NCBI GenBank assembly: GCA_037349315.1
Contig: JBAIAC010000042.1
Coordinates: forward strand, 1,798,001-1,862,000
Length of the DNA: 64,000 bases
Reading direction: 5' to 3'
Origin: Chelydra serpentina
Taxonomy: Eukaryota > Chordata > Testudines > Chelydridae
This document shows positions 21,401-30,963 of the stretch, piece after piece. Both the position numbers and the translations under genes were made by a program. Every line of letters begins with the position of its first letter. Position 1 is the stretch's first letter. A model generated the notes under the pieces. The model made no database searches. It saw only the letters and a program-made list of their open reading frames with translations, and was not told where the DNA came from.

Positions 21401-24400
21401 GGGGTAGAGCAGGGGGATTGGTAGTCAGGACTCCTGGGTTTGCTGCTCACTGTGGAAGGAGTCTAGGGGTTAGAGCAGGGTGTTCATTTCCCAGCTCACT
21501 GGGGGCCCTTCCCTGCTTTCTGGGTCTCTGTCTGTCTCCCCTGTATAAACAGGGATGGGCTAGAGAAGGGCAAAGGCCCAGGAACCCGAGCGCCCAGCCA
21601 TGACCCCCAGCCCCTGAGGCTGGGGCGTCCTCCCCGCCTTCAGCCCGTCCTGACTCCAGTGTCTCCTCTGTCCCCTCTCTCAGGAATGCACCATGGACGA
21701 GGCCGCCTACCAGGAAGGACTCGACCCGGCCGCCGCCTCGCAGTCTCCCGACGGAGCCGGGGCCTCCAAGCTGCCCCCAGTGCTGGCCAACCTGATGGGG
21801 AGCATGGGGGCCGGCAAGAGCCCTCAGGGCCCCAACCCCAGCTCCTCCATGAACGTGCAGGAGATCCTCACCTCCATCATGGTAATTGGAGCTGCTGTGT
21901 AGCCTGACTGACCCTATAGGCTCCCCATAGCGGGAGGGTTCAGCACCAAAAGGGTAAACTCTGCGCTGCTCTCTGGGTGGGGGCCTCCCCATCTACCCCC
22001 AGAGCGGACCATTGCTTCCCCCCTACCACCCCACCACTGCTGGAGCAGACCATTGTCCTGGTCTCCCTGCCTCCAGCTTGGTTGAAGGTCCAGTGTTTTA
22101 GGGGGAAGGGGAAACTCAGACAATGTACCAGCTGAGCAATAGTTGGGGTGTAAGGAAGTTGGGGGGACTCTTTCCTATCACCCCCTTCTCCCAAAACGGT
22201 GGGGTCAAGCCAGCCCCTGGCCCCAGCTAGAGGGGTTTATGGACTAGCACAGCGCCCTAGCGTTAGAGGTCAGAGAGAGCTGAGGGGGTGTTGTGTGTGT
22301 GGCGGGGAGGAGGGACACTCTGTCTAACCCTGCCCCTTCTCTTTCCCTTCCCTGCACAGGGCGGGCCCAACAACCACAAGACGGAGGAGCTAATGAAGCA
22401 GCCGGATTACACGGACAAGATCAAACACTTGCTTGGCAACCTCCAGACACAGCCCCCGGGGCCCTCGGGAGGTAAGAGACCTGACGGGGGGGCACTGACC
22501 CTGTTCCCACCTCCTGCTGCTAGGAGAAAATCATGTCCTGCCGGTCGCCTTCTGGCTTCTGTTTCTTTGCCTTCTGTCTGTCTCGATGGGGCATCTGGGA
22601 CTTATAAACCCATCAGCTCCTACGGCAGGCGGGTAATGGGAAGGACGTGACCTCGCTCGATTCGAATGGCTGGTGCCAGGGGAGCGCTGGTGCACCCAGC
22701 ATCCTGATGACATCGTGGGGGTGCGAGTGCATGTCTGTGATTTCCTTGCTCCTGGGGTTTCAGGAGAGGTGGCCCTGTAAACATGTCCTGGGTTGGGATT
22801 GGAGGTTGCCTGTGAAGGGACGGGAAGTGTAACCCCATTGGCTGTATTTGACCCCTCTGCTCTCTTGTGTTCCAGTGCCCCACGGGCTGCTGGGCCCAGG
22901 GCCCCTCACCAATGGATTCCCACCTGGACCAAAGAACATGCAGCATTTCCCTCCCGGGGGGCCAGGACCCATGCCTGGTAAGCAGGGAGCTACCATCTTG
23001 GGCGGGTGGGATTGTCAGACCTTCAGCTGGAGTGTGCCTGAGTTAGTAGCGACTGCTGACCTCAGTGCGGTGCTAGGGGGCGCCGTGCTGAAGGAGTGGG
23101 GTAGAGGCTCAGTAGGGGACACTGCCCTGGCGGTCAGTGCTGGCGCCAATGCCCCAGTGTGGTGCTAGGGGGCGCTGTGCTGAAGGAGTGGGGTAGAGGC
23201 TCAGTAGGGGACACTGCCCTGGCGGTCAGTGCTGGCGCCAATGCCCCAGTGCGGTGCTAAGGGGCACTGTGCTGCAGAATGGGGGGGCTCAGTAAGGGGT
23301 GCTTTGTGGCATGGAGCAGGATGGGGGTTTGGCAGCAGGTGTCCTTCTGCCCTGGTTGCTCAGACAGGGGGTCTCTAACCTTTGCGCCTCTCTCTCTCTC
23401 TCACCTAGGTCCCCATGGTGGCCCTGGGGGTCCCAACATGCCCCCAGGTCCTGGCATGCCTGGCGGGCCCAGGATGATGGGCCCTCCCCCTCCACAGCGA
23501 GGAGAGTTCTGGGATCCCCCCGACGGCGGCATGCGGGGAAACCCCCACGGGGGTATGCGAGGGGGTGGCCCCGGCCCGGGGCCTGGCCCAGGCCCTTTCC
23601 ACCGGGGGCGAGGCGGGGAGCCCCCCTTCCGGGGGCGAGGAGGAGGTGGGCGCAGCGGCGGCCCCCCCAATGGCAGAGGCGGGCCCCCTAACAACGGCAT
23701 GGGTGGAGGCGGTGGCCACGGCGGAGGCCACGGAGGCCATGGTGGAGGCCACGGCAGGGGCCACGGCGGCCATGGTGGGGGCCACGGAGGCGGCGGCCAT
23801 GGTGGAGGCCACGGAGGCGGCGGTCATGGCGGTGGCCACGGAGGAGATCACGGCAGAGGCCACCCAGGGGATCACGGCCGGGGTCATGGTGGAGGCCACG
23901 GAGGAGGTAATTGCAGGGGGCTTGGCTTGCCCTCTAGGGGGAGCAGAGGGCCGTGGCTTTGGAATGGCCCTGCCCCTTTGTGGGAGGGGCCTGTGAGTGC
24001 CCCCTCCCCTCCCCCATTTTTATCCAGCAGGTGGCAAGGGCCGATGGGGGAGACCCAGCATGCATTGCACCCATTCGATCCTGTAGGCCCTGCTCCTTGG
24101 GGGCAGGGCCCAGAGTGGCAGAGACCCCCTATGGGCCTGTGAGAACAAGGGAGACAGTTTTTCAGCTGCAGTATTGCATGCTGGGAGCTGTAGTCTGTGC
24201 TCCTGACTTCCCCAGGCTAGGGTGGAGCAGTGCATGCTGGGAGCTGTAGTTTGCTCCTGGTGGCTCAGTTAGGGTGAAGCATTGCATGCTGGGAGCTTTA
24301 ATCTGTGCTCCTGGCAACCTGGGTCAGGGTGGAGTGTTGCATGCTGGGAGCTGTAGTCTCTCCCCCATCCCCTGCCCTGCTCTGCCACCCCTCTGGCCGT

Positions 24401-24555
24401 GCCCCACCGCCGTGGCTGACCTGCGCCCCGTTTTCTCTCACGCAGACATGTCGAGCCGCCCCGTGTGTCGCCACTTCATGTTGAAAGGCAGCTGCAGGTA
24501 CGAGAACAACTGTGCCTTCTACCATCCCGGAGTGAATGGGCCCCCCCTGCCGTAG
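15483..24555 (+). CDS. PPP1R10: PPP1R10 / PNUTS (protein phosphatase 1 regulatory subunit 10), complete
   Basis: Nuclear PP1-targeting subunit that, with WDR82 and TOX4, restrains PP1 and helps dephosphorylate RNA polymerase II and SPT5 at transcription termination. Coding exons: 15483-15589, 16563-16649, 17008-17143, 17240-17291, 17398-17475, 17774-17944, 18346-18451, 18970-19079, 19334-19434, 19596-19743, 20093-20248, 20512-20758, 21260-21335, 21684-21881, 22360-22471, 22876-22977, 23409-23906, 24446-24555. The sum is 2595 bp, 864 aa plus stop (human 940). The start [16 protein letters not shown] matches the family and has a good Kozak context. Visible parts: TFIIS N-terminal (LW) domain around residues 70-150; Lys-rich segments with KIKKKKK; PP1-binding TVSW of the RVxF type followed by [19 protein letters not shown]; Gly/Pro/Arg-rich RGG region; His-Gly repeat; C-terminal CCCH zinc finger [11 protein letters not shown]5-C-x3-H. 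The first coding exon begins at 15469. All splice sites are GT-AG and phases agree. The shorter length reflects a different Gly-rich region. Confidence 0.97.
16700..16835 (+). repeat. A-family MIR-like SINE copy
   Basis: AGTGGGGTCTAGTGGGTTAG (A-box side), CAGGACTCCTGGGTTC (B-box side), then CACTGTGTGACCCTGGTTGG, the core region. It lies in a PPP1R10 intron. Confidence 0.55.
18040..18235 (-). repeat. B-family tandem repeat, three units
   Basis: Three units carry TCCCACCCCAGAGGTGG(C)TGCAT, the complement of the B-family core. Diverged copies in a PPP1R10 intron. Confidence 0.7.
18560..18740 (+). repeat. A-family tandem heads
   Basis: Tandem units of about 75 bp: TCTAGTGGTTAGAG, then CTGGGAGGCAGGACTCCTGG, then GTTCTATCCCTGG. 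Further single copies are at 19130-19260, 19465-19530 and 21400-21480 in neighbouring PPP1R10 introns. Confidence 0.7.
20255..20400 (+). repeat. D-family repeat, two diverged units
   Basis: Two units with CCTTTCCCTCCAGGGGGC / CTTTTCCTCTAGGGGGTG followed by GCCAGCTC, matching the unit tandemly amplified at the right end of the window. Confidence 0.6.
23060..23280 (+). repeat. C-family tandem repeat, period 92 bp, CTCF-like cores
   Basis: The TGCTAGGGGGCGC core starts at 23071 and 23163, with a diverged copy at 23255: an exact 92-bp period. The first two units are nearly identical, so the duplication is recent. It lies in the intron before the His-Gly exon of PPP1R10. Confidence 0.8.
23700..23906 (+). 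repeat. PPP1R10: Coding His-Gly minisatellite in PPP1R10
   Basis: GGAGGCCACGG / GGCGGCCATGG repeats encode runs of [14 protein letters not shown] and HGGGGHGG in the second-last coding exon. The human protein has a different repeat in the same place (units with HRPHEGPGG). The region is part of the low-complexity RNA-binding tail and is likely to vary in length between individuals. Confidence 0.85.
24170..24365 (-). repeat. Tandem array of ZNF143/THAP11-like motifs (four units, 52-56 bp)
   Basis: GCATGCTGGGAGCT recurs at 24176, 24232, 24284 and 24339. On the minus strand this reads ACTACAGCTCCCAGCATGC, one base from the known ZNF143 binding consensus ACTACAATTCCCAGCATGC. The array is in the last intron of PPP1R10. 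Motif identity is from memory; binding is untested. Confidence 0.75.
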
Positions 24556-25560
24556 CGCCCGGGGCCCTCCCCCCACCCCGCCGACGCCCCGTGAAACCGC
24601 CCAACACAGCCGCCCCCACTTCACGGACTCTGGGGTGCTGCTGTCGGACTTGGGCTGCATCCACCACTTATGGCTTCTGTGAGGCCTTGTAATGCCCCGG
24701 GGGGGGAGAGGAGCAAGCCCCTCCCCCGACGGCTGCTGCTACTGAGGAACCACTGCAGGGGGAATTCCCCCCTGCCACTCCGCTCCCTCCTGTGTCGTTT
24801 TAACCTGATGGAGGCGCTGATGGGACCTGACTCTGTGCCCCCCCCCAGTGACTTTTTGCAAGCACAAGAGCCGCCTCCTGCTTTGGGACCTGGGGGCGAG
24901 GGGGGCAAAGCGGGTTGTTACCACTGTGTATATCTCTGGAACCAGCAAAGGTGTAAAGGGGGGGCTGCCCGGCTGCCCCACCCAGCTCCGGGCTGTGATC
25001 TGTCCGCGGGTTCGCCAGCTGCAGATATACTCTGAAGACATTTTGCATGGGGAGCCTTGGCCCTGAGGAGCAGCCGACTCCCCCAGAAATACTGCCCTCC
25101 CCGGGCACGTGGTCAGGAGACTTCTCCATCTGGCAGCAGCAGGATACCGATCCTTCTGTTGGGGAGGAGAGAGATCCCTTAACCACTGCCCCCCATCAAC
25201 TGAGCAAAGGGCGTGCTTGTTAACTCCACCCCCTCCATGGGGTCGTCCCCCCACATGCGTGAGAACGAGTGAGATCAGAGCTCCTCCCCTTGCTGTAAAT
25301 ACCCATCCCCACCCCACGGACGACTGCCCTTGGTGCTAGCGAGTCGTTGGGGGTGGGGCGTGAAGCTGTTTTCTGTGAAAACGGACTGACTTTATTGCTG
25401 TTGGCATCTGGGGGCTTGGTTTGTTTCCTTTCCATTGTTTTATTTTTTTACGGCCTCTCCCTGAGACATGGACTGTCCTCCCCCACCCCCCACTGGTGCA
25501 GCCTCCCCCTTTTGTTTTGTATATTTTGTACATTAGTAATAAACATGGTGATTAAAAAAT
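24556..25560 (+). other. PPP1R10: PPP1R10 3' untranslated region
   Basis: Sequence from the TAG stop to about 17 bp past the AATAAA at 25538. It is GC-rich at first, then T-rich near the end. No further open frame is convincing. Confidence 0.8.
25538..25543 (+). terminator. PPP1R10: PPP1R10 polyadenylation signal
   Basis: AATAAA within TAGTAATAAACATGG, after a T-rich stretch and about 1 kb after the stop codon; a TG-rich element follows near 25580. This is the expected 3' end. Confidence 0.85.
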
Positions 25561-25579
25561 GGATCATCTAATTTAACCT

Positions 25580-25690
25580 TGGTGTCTGTGCTGGCTTTGT
25601 GGGGAAGGGACCATCTCTGTGCATCTGTACAGCGCCTGGCGCAGCAGGGTCAAGGTCTGCGGCTGGAGCCCGTGGGCACTGCCACGCTAC
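25580..25690 (+). repeat. Dispersed repeat fragment
   Basis: GGGACCATCTCTGTGCATCTG, then TACAGCGCCTGGCGCAGCAG: the layout of a widespread amniote L2/CR1-like repeat tail. Noncoding; family assignment tentative. Confidence 0.4.
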
Positions 25691-25908
25691 CAAGATAGGT
25701 GCCCTGGTGCGGCTTCTGTTTCTGATTGTTTCATTTTGCCACTGGAATAGGAATGAGCCGGATGCACAGGGGAGACATTTCCTCGTTCTTACAGTCCTGC
25801 TGCTGGCTGGGATGCAGCAGGGTCCTGGGAGTTGGACTCCGATTCCCACTGGCCAGAATCCCTCAATCCACCCTGACTTGGTACAGCTCTTGCAACTCTG
25901 GGATACCT

Positions 25909-26771
25909 ATCATAGAATCTCAGGGTTGGAAGGGACCTTAGGAGGTCATCTAGTCCAACCCCCTGCTCAAAGCAGGACCAACCCCAACTAAATCATCCCA
26001 GCCAGGGCTTTGTCAAGCCTGACCTTAAAAACCGCTAAGGAAGGAGATTCCACCACCTCCCTAGGTAACCCATTCCAGTGCTTCACCACCCTACTAGTGA
26101 AAGTTTTTCCTAATATCCAACCTAAACCTCCCCCTCTGCAACTTGAGACCATTACTCCTTGTTCTGTCATCTACCCCTGAGAACAGTCTAGATCCATCCT
26201 CTTTGGAACCCCCTTTCATGTAGTTGAAAGCAGCTATGAAATCCCCCCTCATTCTTCTCTTCTGCAGGCTAAACAATCCCAGTTCCCTCAGCCTCTCCTC
26301 ATAAATCATGTGCTCCAGCCCCCTAATCATTTTTGTTGCCCTCCGCTGGACTCTTTCCAATTTATCCACATCCTTTTTGTAGTGTGGGGCCCAAAACTGG
26401 ACACAGTACTCCAAATGAGGCCTCACCAGTGCCGAATAGAGGGGAATAATCACGTCCCTCGATCTGCTGGAAATGCCCCTACTTATGCAGTCCAAGATGC
26501 CGTTAGCCTTCTTGGCAACAAGGGCACACTGTTGACTCATATTCAGCTTTTCGTCCACTGTAACCCCTAGGTCCTTTTCTGCAGAACTGCTGCCCAGCCA
26601 TTCAGTCCCTAGTCTGTAGCAGTGCATGGGATTCTTCCGTCCTAAGTGCAGGACTCTGCACTTGTCCTTGTTGAACCTCATCATATTTCTTTTGGCCCAA
26701 TCCTCTAATTTGTCTAGGTCCCTCTGTATCCTATCCCTACCCTCCAGCATATCAACCACTCCTCCCAGTTT
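25909..26771 (-). mobile_element. CR1 LINE, 3' part (reverse transcriptase C-terminal region and 3' end)
   Basis: The right-to-left reading matches CR1: a minus-strand open frame (26759-26094, about 220 aa) contains CR1-type sequence such as [31 protein letters not shown] and [17 protein letters not shown]. The element ends at ATTCTATGAT (complement of 25909-25918), the short 3' terminal repeat of CR1. The intact frame suggests a fairly young copy. It is split from its 5' part by the LTR at 26777-27749. Confidence 0.9.
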
Positions 26772-26776
26772 AGTGT

Positions 26777-27749
26777 TGTCATAACTATAAAGGGAAGGGG
26801 GAGAGGGTCTGATGCAGATAAAATCCTCTTACCAGTAAAGGGTTAAGAAATGCAGGTAACCAGACCGACACCTGACCTGGCAGGCATCTGACCAATAAGG
26901 GGACAAGATACTTTCAAATCTTGGGAGGGGGAAAGTTTTGTGTGTGGGTTTTTGTCTGACTCAGAGTGATCTTGGAGTCAGAAGGAACCAGTCATCTTTT
27001 CATCAAATCCTCACTTTTCTAAAGTAAGTTTAGATAGCATAGCGAGTAGATTTCTGTTTATTTTTGCTTGGTACGTTCCCTGTGTGAGAGGGAGGGGTTC
27101 TTTTTTTTTTTTTTTTTTTTTTTCCCCCTGTAACTTTAAGGGTTTATCCAGAGGGGGAATCCCTCTGAGTTTGGAAATTGAGTACCCTGTAAAATAGTTA
27201 CCATCCTGTTTTTACAGAGATGATTTTACCTTCTTAGCTTTTTAAAAGAAGGATTTTATTAAAACAAACTGTTTTCTATGGTGTTAAAACCCTGGGGGTG
27301 GGTTTTTTTAGATCACTGTGTAACCAATTGGTTAGGAGATTATTCTCAAGCTTCCCAGGAAAGGGGGGTACGGGCTTGAGAGGGGTTTTTGGGGGGGGGG
27401 GGGGGAGAGAGAAGGGAACTTCAAGTGGTCTCCTTTCCTGGATTCCTGTTTAAAACACTTCATGGTGGCAGTGGAAGAAGTAGCAGAGGGGTAGCCGTGT
27501 TAGTCTGGATCTGTAGAAGCGACAAAGGGTCCTGTGGTACCTTATAGACTAACAGACGTATTGGAGCATAAGCTTTCGTGGGTGAATACCCACTTCTTCG
27601 GATGCAAGTGGAAGAAGCATTTCTCAGGGTGCAGGGAATTTTGTACCTTGGGGATTTTAACCTAAGCTGCTAAAAATAAGCTTAGGAGCTTTTCAGGCGG
27701 GTCCCCATGTCTTTACCCTAAAGTTTAAAGTGGGGAGGAAACCCTGACA
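26777..27749. mobile_element. Solo LTR (973 bp) inserted in the CR1
   Basis: The element begins TGTCATAACTATAAAGG and ends AACCCTGACA, so it has TG...CA ends with 5-bp inverted termini TGTCA/TGACA. It is flanked by a perfect 5-bp target duplication AGTGT (26772-26776 and 27750-27754). Removing it restores continuous CR1 sequence. No internal region or second LTR is present, so it is a solo LTR left by recombination. The 5-bp duplication fits Gypsy-type or some endogenous-retrovirus families; superfamily unresolved. Contains T and G homopolymer runs (about 27103-27122 and 27389-27404). Confidence 0.85.
27481..27606 (+). mobile_element. SINE-like insert (126 bp) within the solo LTR
   Basis: Begins TAGCAGAGGGGTAGCCGTG and ends CTTCTTCGGATGCA. 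It is flanked by an 11-bp perfect duplication AGTGGAAGAAG (27470-27480 and 27607-27617), as expected for target-primed retrotransposition. I recall this short element as abundant in turtles and crocodilians, but its class is uncertain. Confidence 0.75.
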
Positions 27750-27754
27750 AGTGT

Positions 27755-27900
27755 CATCTGCAAACTTGCTAAGGGTGCAGTCCACACCCTCCTCCAGATC
27801 GTTGATGAAGATATTGAACAAAACCAGCCCCAGCACCGACCCTTGGGGCACTCCACTTGATACCGGCTGCCAACTAGACATGGAGCCATTGATCCATGCA
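27755..27900 (-). mobile_element. CR1 LINE, upstream reverse transcriptase part
   Basis: Minus-strand translation contains [20 protein letters not shown] and then SKFADDT, the reverse transcriptase motifs of CR1 with the catalytic FADD. The LTR is inserted immediately after FADDT. Homology fades near 27900, so the CR1 is 5' truncated. Same copy as 25909-26771. Confidence 0.88.
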
Positions 27901-28324
27901 TTGAGTGCAATGCATGCAGAGCTGGTAAAATTGCCCAACGCTTCCCTTTACAAGCCCTTGTGTTCAGTTGCTTATAACTTTGCCACATATCATCCATTTG
28001 GGCTGAAACTGTGTCATCCTCTCTATAGCCTAGGATCGGGGGAGGGGTGGTGAGCACCTCCTGCTGCACCGCTTGCTCTAAGAAATGAGGAGGGGTGTCA
28101 GAGTCTGAAATTTAATCCCCTCCTGCCTGGACAGCAGGATTGTGTGTCTGTGTCTGCTTCGCCCCCCCACCCCCCAAGCAGCCTAGAGGCCAGGGGAGAG
28201 GGGCTGGCATTGAGTGACCAGAACCAGCACCCCATGCTGGTGGAATAGTGTACTTGATTGTCCCCTGCCAGCCCTTTTATGGCTGCGGAGAAGCTGTGGT
28301 GTCCCCCTCTCCAATCACCTTGGT
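27901..28324. other. Intergenic, unassigned
   Basis: Between the CR1 and the 110-bp tandem repeat. Around 27930-28000 there is AT-richer sequence (ACAAGCCCTTGTGTTCAGTTG) that may be another old repeat. Nothing else is supported. Confidence 0.4.
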
Positions 28325-28600
28325 GATATGTTAACTCTGAAACCTACTGATGGTTGTTGAGCATTCACAGGTGGCCCAAGTAGGACAGCTGCACAGTACT
28401 TAATGAGTCAATCTACTATACCGGCCAGTCAACTTGCCAGATGTTGACTCTGAAACCTACTGACAACAGTGCAACTGGTAAACAGGACTAAATGGGCTGC
28501 AGGGGCCTGTAATGAACAGCTCAGCTCCCTCACCTTGTTCATATCGGGGTGTTGAGTCTGAAACCTACCAATGATGACTTGACCATCATTAACTACCTAG
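28325..28600 (+). repeat. Tandem repeat of about 110 bp, three diverged units
   Basis: TTRACTCTGAAACCTACTGA starts at 28331 and 28444, with a diverged copy (TTGAGTCTGAAACCTACC) at 28552: spacings 113 and 108 bp. The sequence between the cores is only weakly conserved. Confidence 0.6.
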
Positions 28601-29056
28601 CACTGAATCACGTTCACTGATGAGACCTGGATGGGGTCAGGGGGAAAACAGACCCCAAAACAAGGTCATTTCCACCCTTGCCGTATCTAGCACCTAGAGG
28701 CCCTGCTGCAGTCATCACCTTCATCTCAGTTTTCCCCCACCCCTGCCGCTGATCCATGGAGCATTTAATAGTTAAGGCTGAGACCACCCGCCCCCTATGC
28801 AGCATCAGCTCTATGGGGTGAGAATCAAGTACCCACCCAAAGGGCCACTGCCCAGCCTGTGCTAAAGGAACGGATGCAACAATGAATAGGCCTGGCTGAG
28901 CTGAACACGGGGGCTGTGACTCCAAGGGCATCAGGCTTCCACCCTTTGAAAGAGTCCTGAGCTAATGTGTTAGGAGGGGGAAGCAGATGGGGAACAAGGG
29001 GGTGTCTACACTTGCCCCAGCCTGGACTCAGCTCCCAGGCACTGGTTCACTTAAGG

Positions 29057-29345
29057 CAGCGGTTCTCAACCAGGGGTACCCACACATCTTCCAGGGGGTA
29101 CATCAACTCATCTAGACATTGACCTCATTTTACAACAGGCTACATTGAAAAGCACTAGCTGAGTCAGTACAAACTAACATTTCATATGACTGGTTTATAG
29201 TGCTCTGTACACTGAACTGTAAGATTATTTATATTCCAGTCAGTTTATTTGATATGGTAAAAATGAGAAGCGATTGTTCAGTACTAGTGGCTGTGACATC
29301 TGATTTTGTGAGCACGTCATTTTTAAGAGATGAAACTTAGGGTGC
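29057..29345. mobile_element. hAT-like DNA transposon fragment
   Basis: Left end CAGCGGTTCTCAACCAGGGG is a hAT/Charlie-type terminus, followed by GTACCCACACATCTTCC and AT-rich interior. The right terminus is missing, so the copy is truncated. Confidence 0.6.
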
Positions 29346-30580
29346 ACAAAACAAATCCATCTCCTGGCAAGGGGGAGACACACTGATTTAGGGAGCAGGA
29401 CACAGCGGCCGTTCTGCGCTGCTGGGTTGGGCTGGGCTCTGCTCCAGCCAGTTGTGAGAATTGGGCCTATGACTTTACCCTAATTGAGCCCCCCGTGAGC
29501 AGCAAGTTCGTTAGATGACACCATAGCGACCCTGTGGACTGGAAAAAGGTCTAAAAGGGAAGAGCTTCCCCCCCGCAGTACCCCAAACACACAGGCCTGG
29601 AATTGTAGCAGGAGGCCTGGTTAAGAACAACAGCCTTGAGCGGGAGCTTAGCAACCCAATACCAGTGTGTCAGAAACTAGGCCCAAGGGGGGGTACAAAA
29701 TGAGGGGGATAGGCTAGCCTTCCCCCCCCCCCCCCTTTCCTTCTCAGGGTTCTTAAAGAGACTCAATGGAGAAAAATTGGCTACTGGAGTGAATCTGGCT
29801 ACTGCCACCCCGGGCCCACCTTCAGCTGCATGGACAGGGTGGGTCAAAGAGGGACCCAGAGACCCCTCTGCCTGCTGCAGCGAAATCTCAACCCCCCACC
29901 TGGGACATGACTTTATCCCCCTTCCCCACCACCGCTGCTGTGAGCCTCCCACCAGAGAGGTGGTCTGAACCGCCCCCTGCTGGCACAACTTTGCCAGGTC
30001 GTGGAGCGGCTGATCGGCCCCCCACAGTTGCAAGCGAGCGAAGCTGCATTGTCCCTCGGTGCCGTGCGTTCCTCTCCCCTCTGCTGAGCGGCCAGTCGGG
30101 CCTGTCTGCCAGCAAACGGGATGGGAGCTCAGCTATACTCCTCCAGCCTTGCTCCCATCTCAGGGCCCGTGGGAGAAGCCGCTCTCTCCCGCTCAAGGGA
30201 AGCCGTTCACAACAGCCTTAGCGGAAGTGCAAAGAGGCGAGGCTTTGCCTGGTTTTCCTCCTCGACTGTGTCTTTAGTCAAAAGGCTGGTTAATGGTGCG
30301 AGAGCCAAACCCTACACTGCCTCTCTATGGCAGTAACACAGATGGGTCCATCCCACGGTCAACCATTGGCCCCATGTGTGTCACAAGTTGTGGGGGCTCA
30401 GCCCAGCCTCTAGCAGGGCAGGCACCCCACTCCCAATGCCCCCTCCCCACCAGCCACATGGGCAGAAGTGGCCCCAGTTCCCCTTTTCCCCCTTGAAGGA
30501 GTGAGTGAGTGAGCAGGACAGACACCCTCCGGCCATGATGAATTCCCCCCCATCCAATCAAAGACACCACCAGCCACATG
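29346..30580. other. Intergenic region downstream of ABCF1
   Basis: No gene seen. Includes a C run near 29720-29736. Short open frames show no conserved motif. The two flanking genes converge here, so termination and polyadenylation sites are the expected functional content. Confidence 0.4.
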
Positions 30581-30593
30581 TTTCCCTTCCTGT

Positions 30594-30599
30594 TTTAAT
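30594..30599 (-). terminator. ABCF1: ABCF1 polyadenylation signal (ATTAAA)
   Basis: TTTAAT on the plus strand, ATTAAA on the minus strand, 365 bp after the ABCF1 stop. No AATAAA is present between it and the stop, so this common variant is the best candidate. Confidence 0.6.
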
Positions 30600-30963
30600 C
30601 GAATCCTGTCAAACAGAAGCAGAACGAGGCTCGAAGCATCCTCAGAGCAGCTGGGGGGTGAGAAGAGTCCAGCAATGGGGCACAGTCCCCTCCCCGCCTG
30701 GCCCAGAATAGGCCATTCCAATACAAACTCCCCCACGCCCCCGCCCTTCATATAAATAACCGGTGGCCCTTCCCAGAAAGGAAGGGGGCAGCAAAAAAAC
30801 CACCCCATCTTCACAACCACCCCAAAGCCGAGCCCCACCCCATCCTCATGGCCATGCCTCCTCCGCTATCCAGCTGCACAAAAGTCCTGCTGCAAAGGGG
30901 CAGGCGGGTGAATGGAGAGTCCATCATGGGGGGGGAGGCGCTTCGGGAGGCTCCGCCCCTGCC

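Noticed and set aside
23279..24142. 287-residue open frame across the PPP1R10 Gly/His exon and beyond
   Set aside because: Only 23409-23906 is exon. The rest reads through the acceptor and donor introns; a good GT donor at 23907 and the zinc-finger exon at 24446 fix the true structure.
26094..26759. 221-residue minus-strand frame considered as a host gene
   Set aside because: It is the CR1 reverse transcriptase C-terminal region, with CR1 3' sequence following and the 5' part beyond the LTR.
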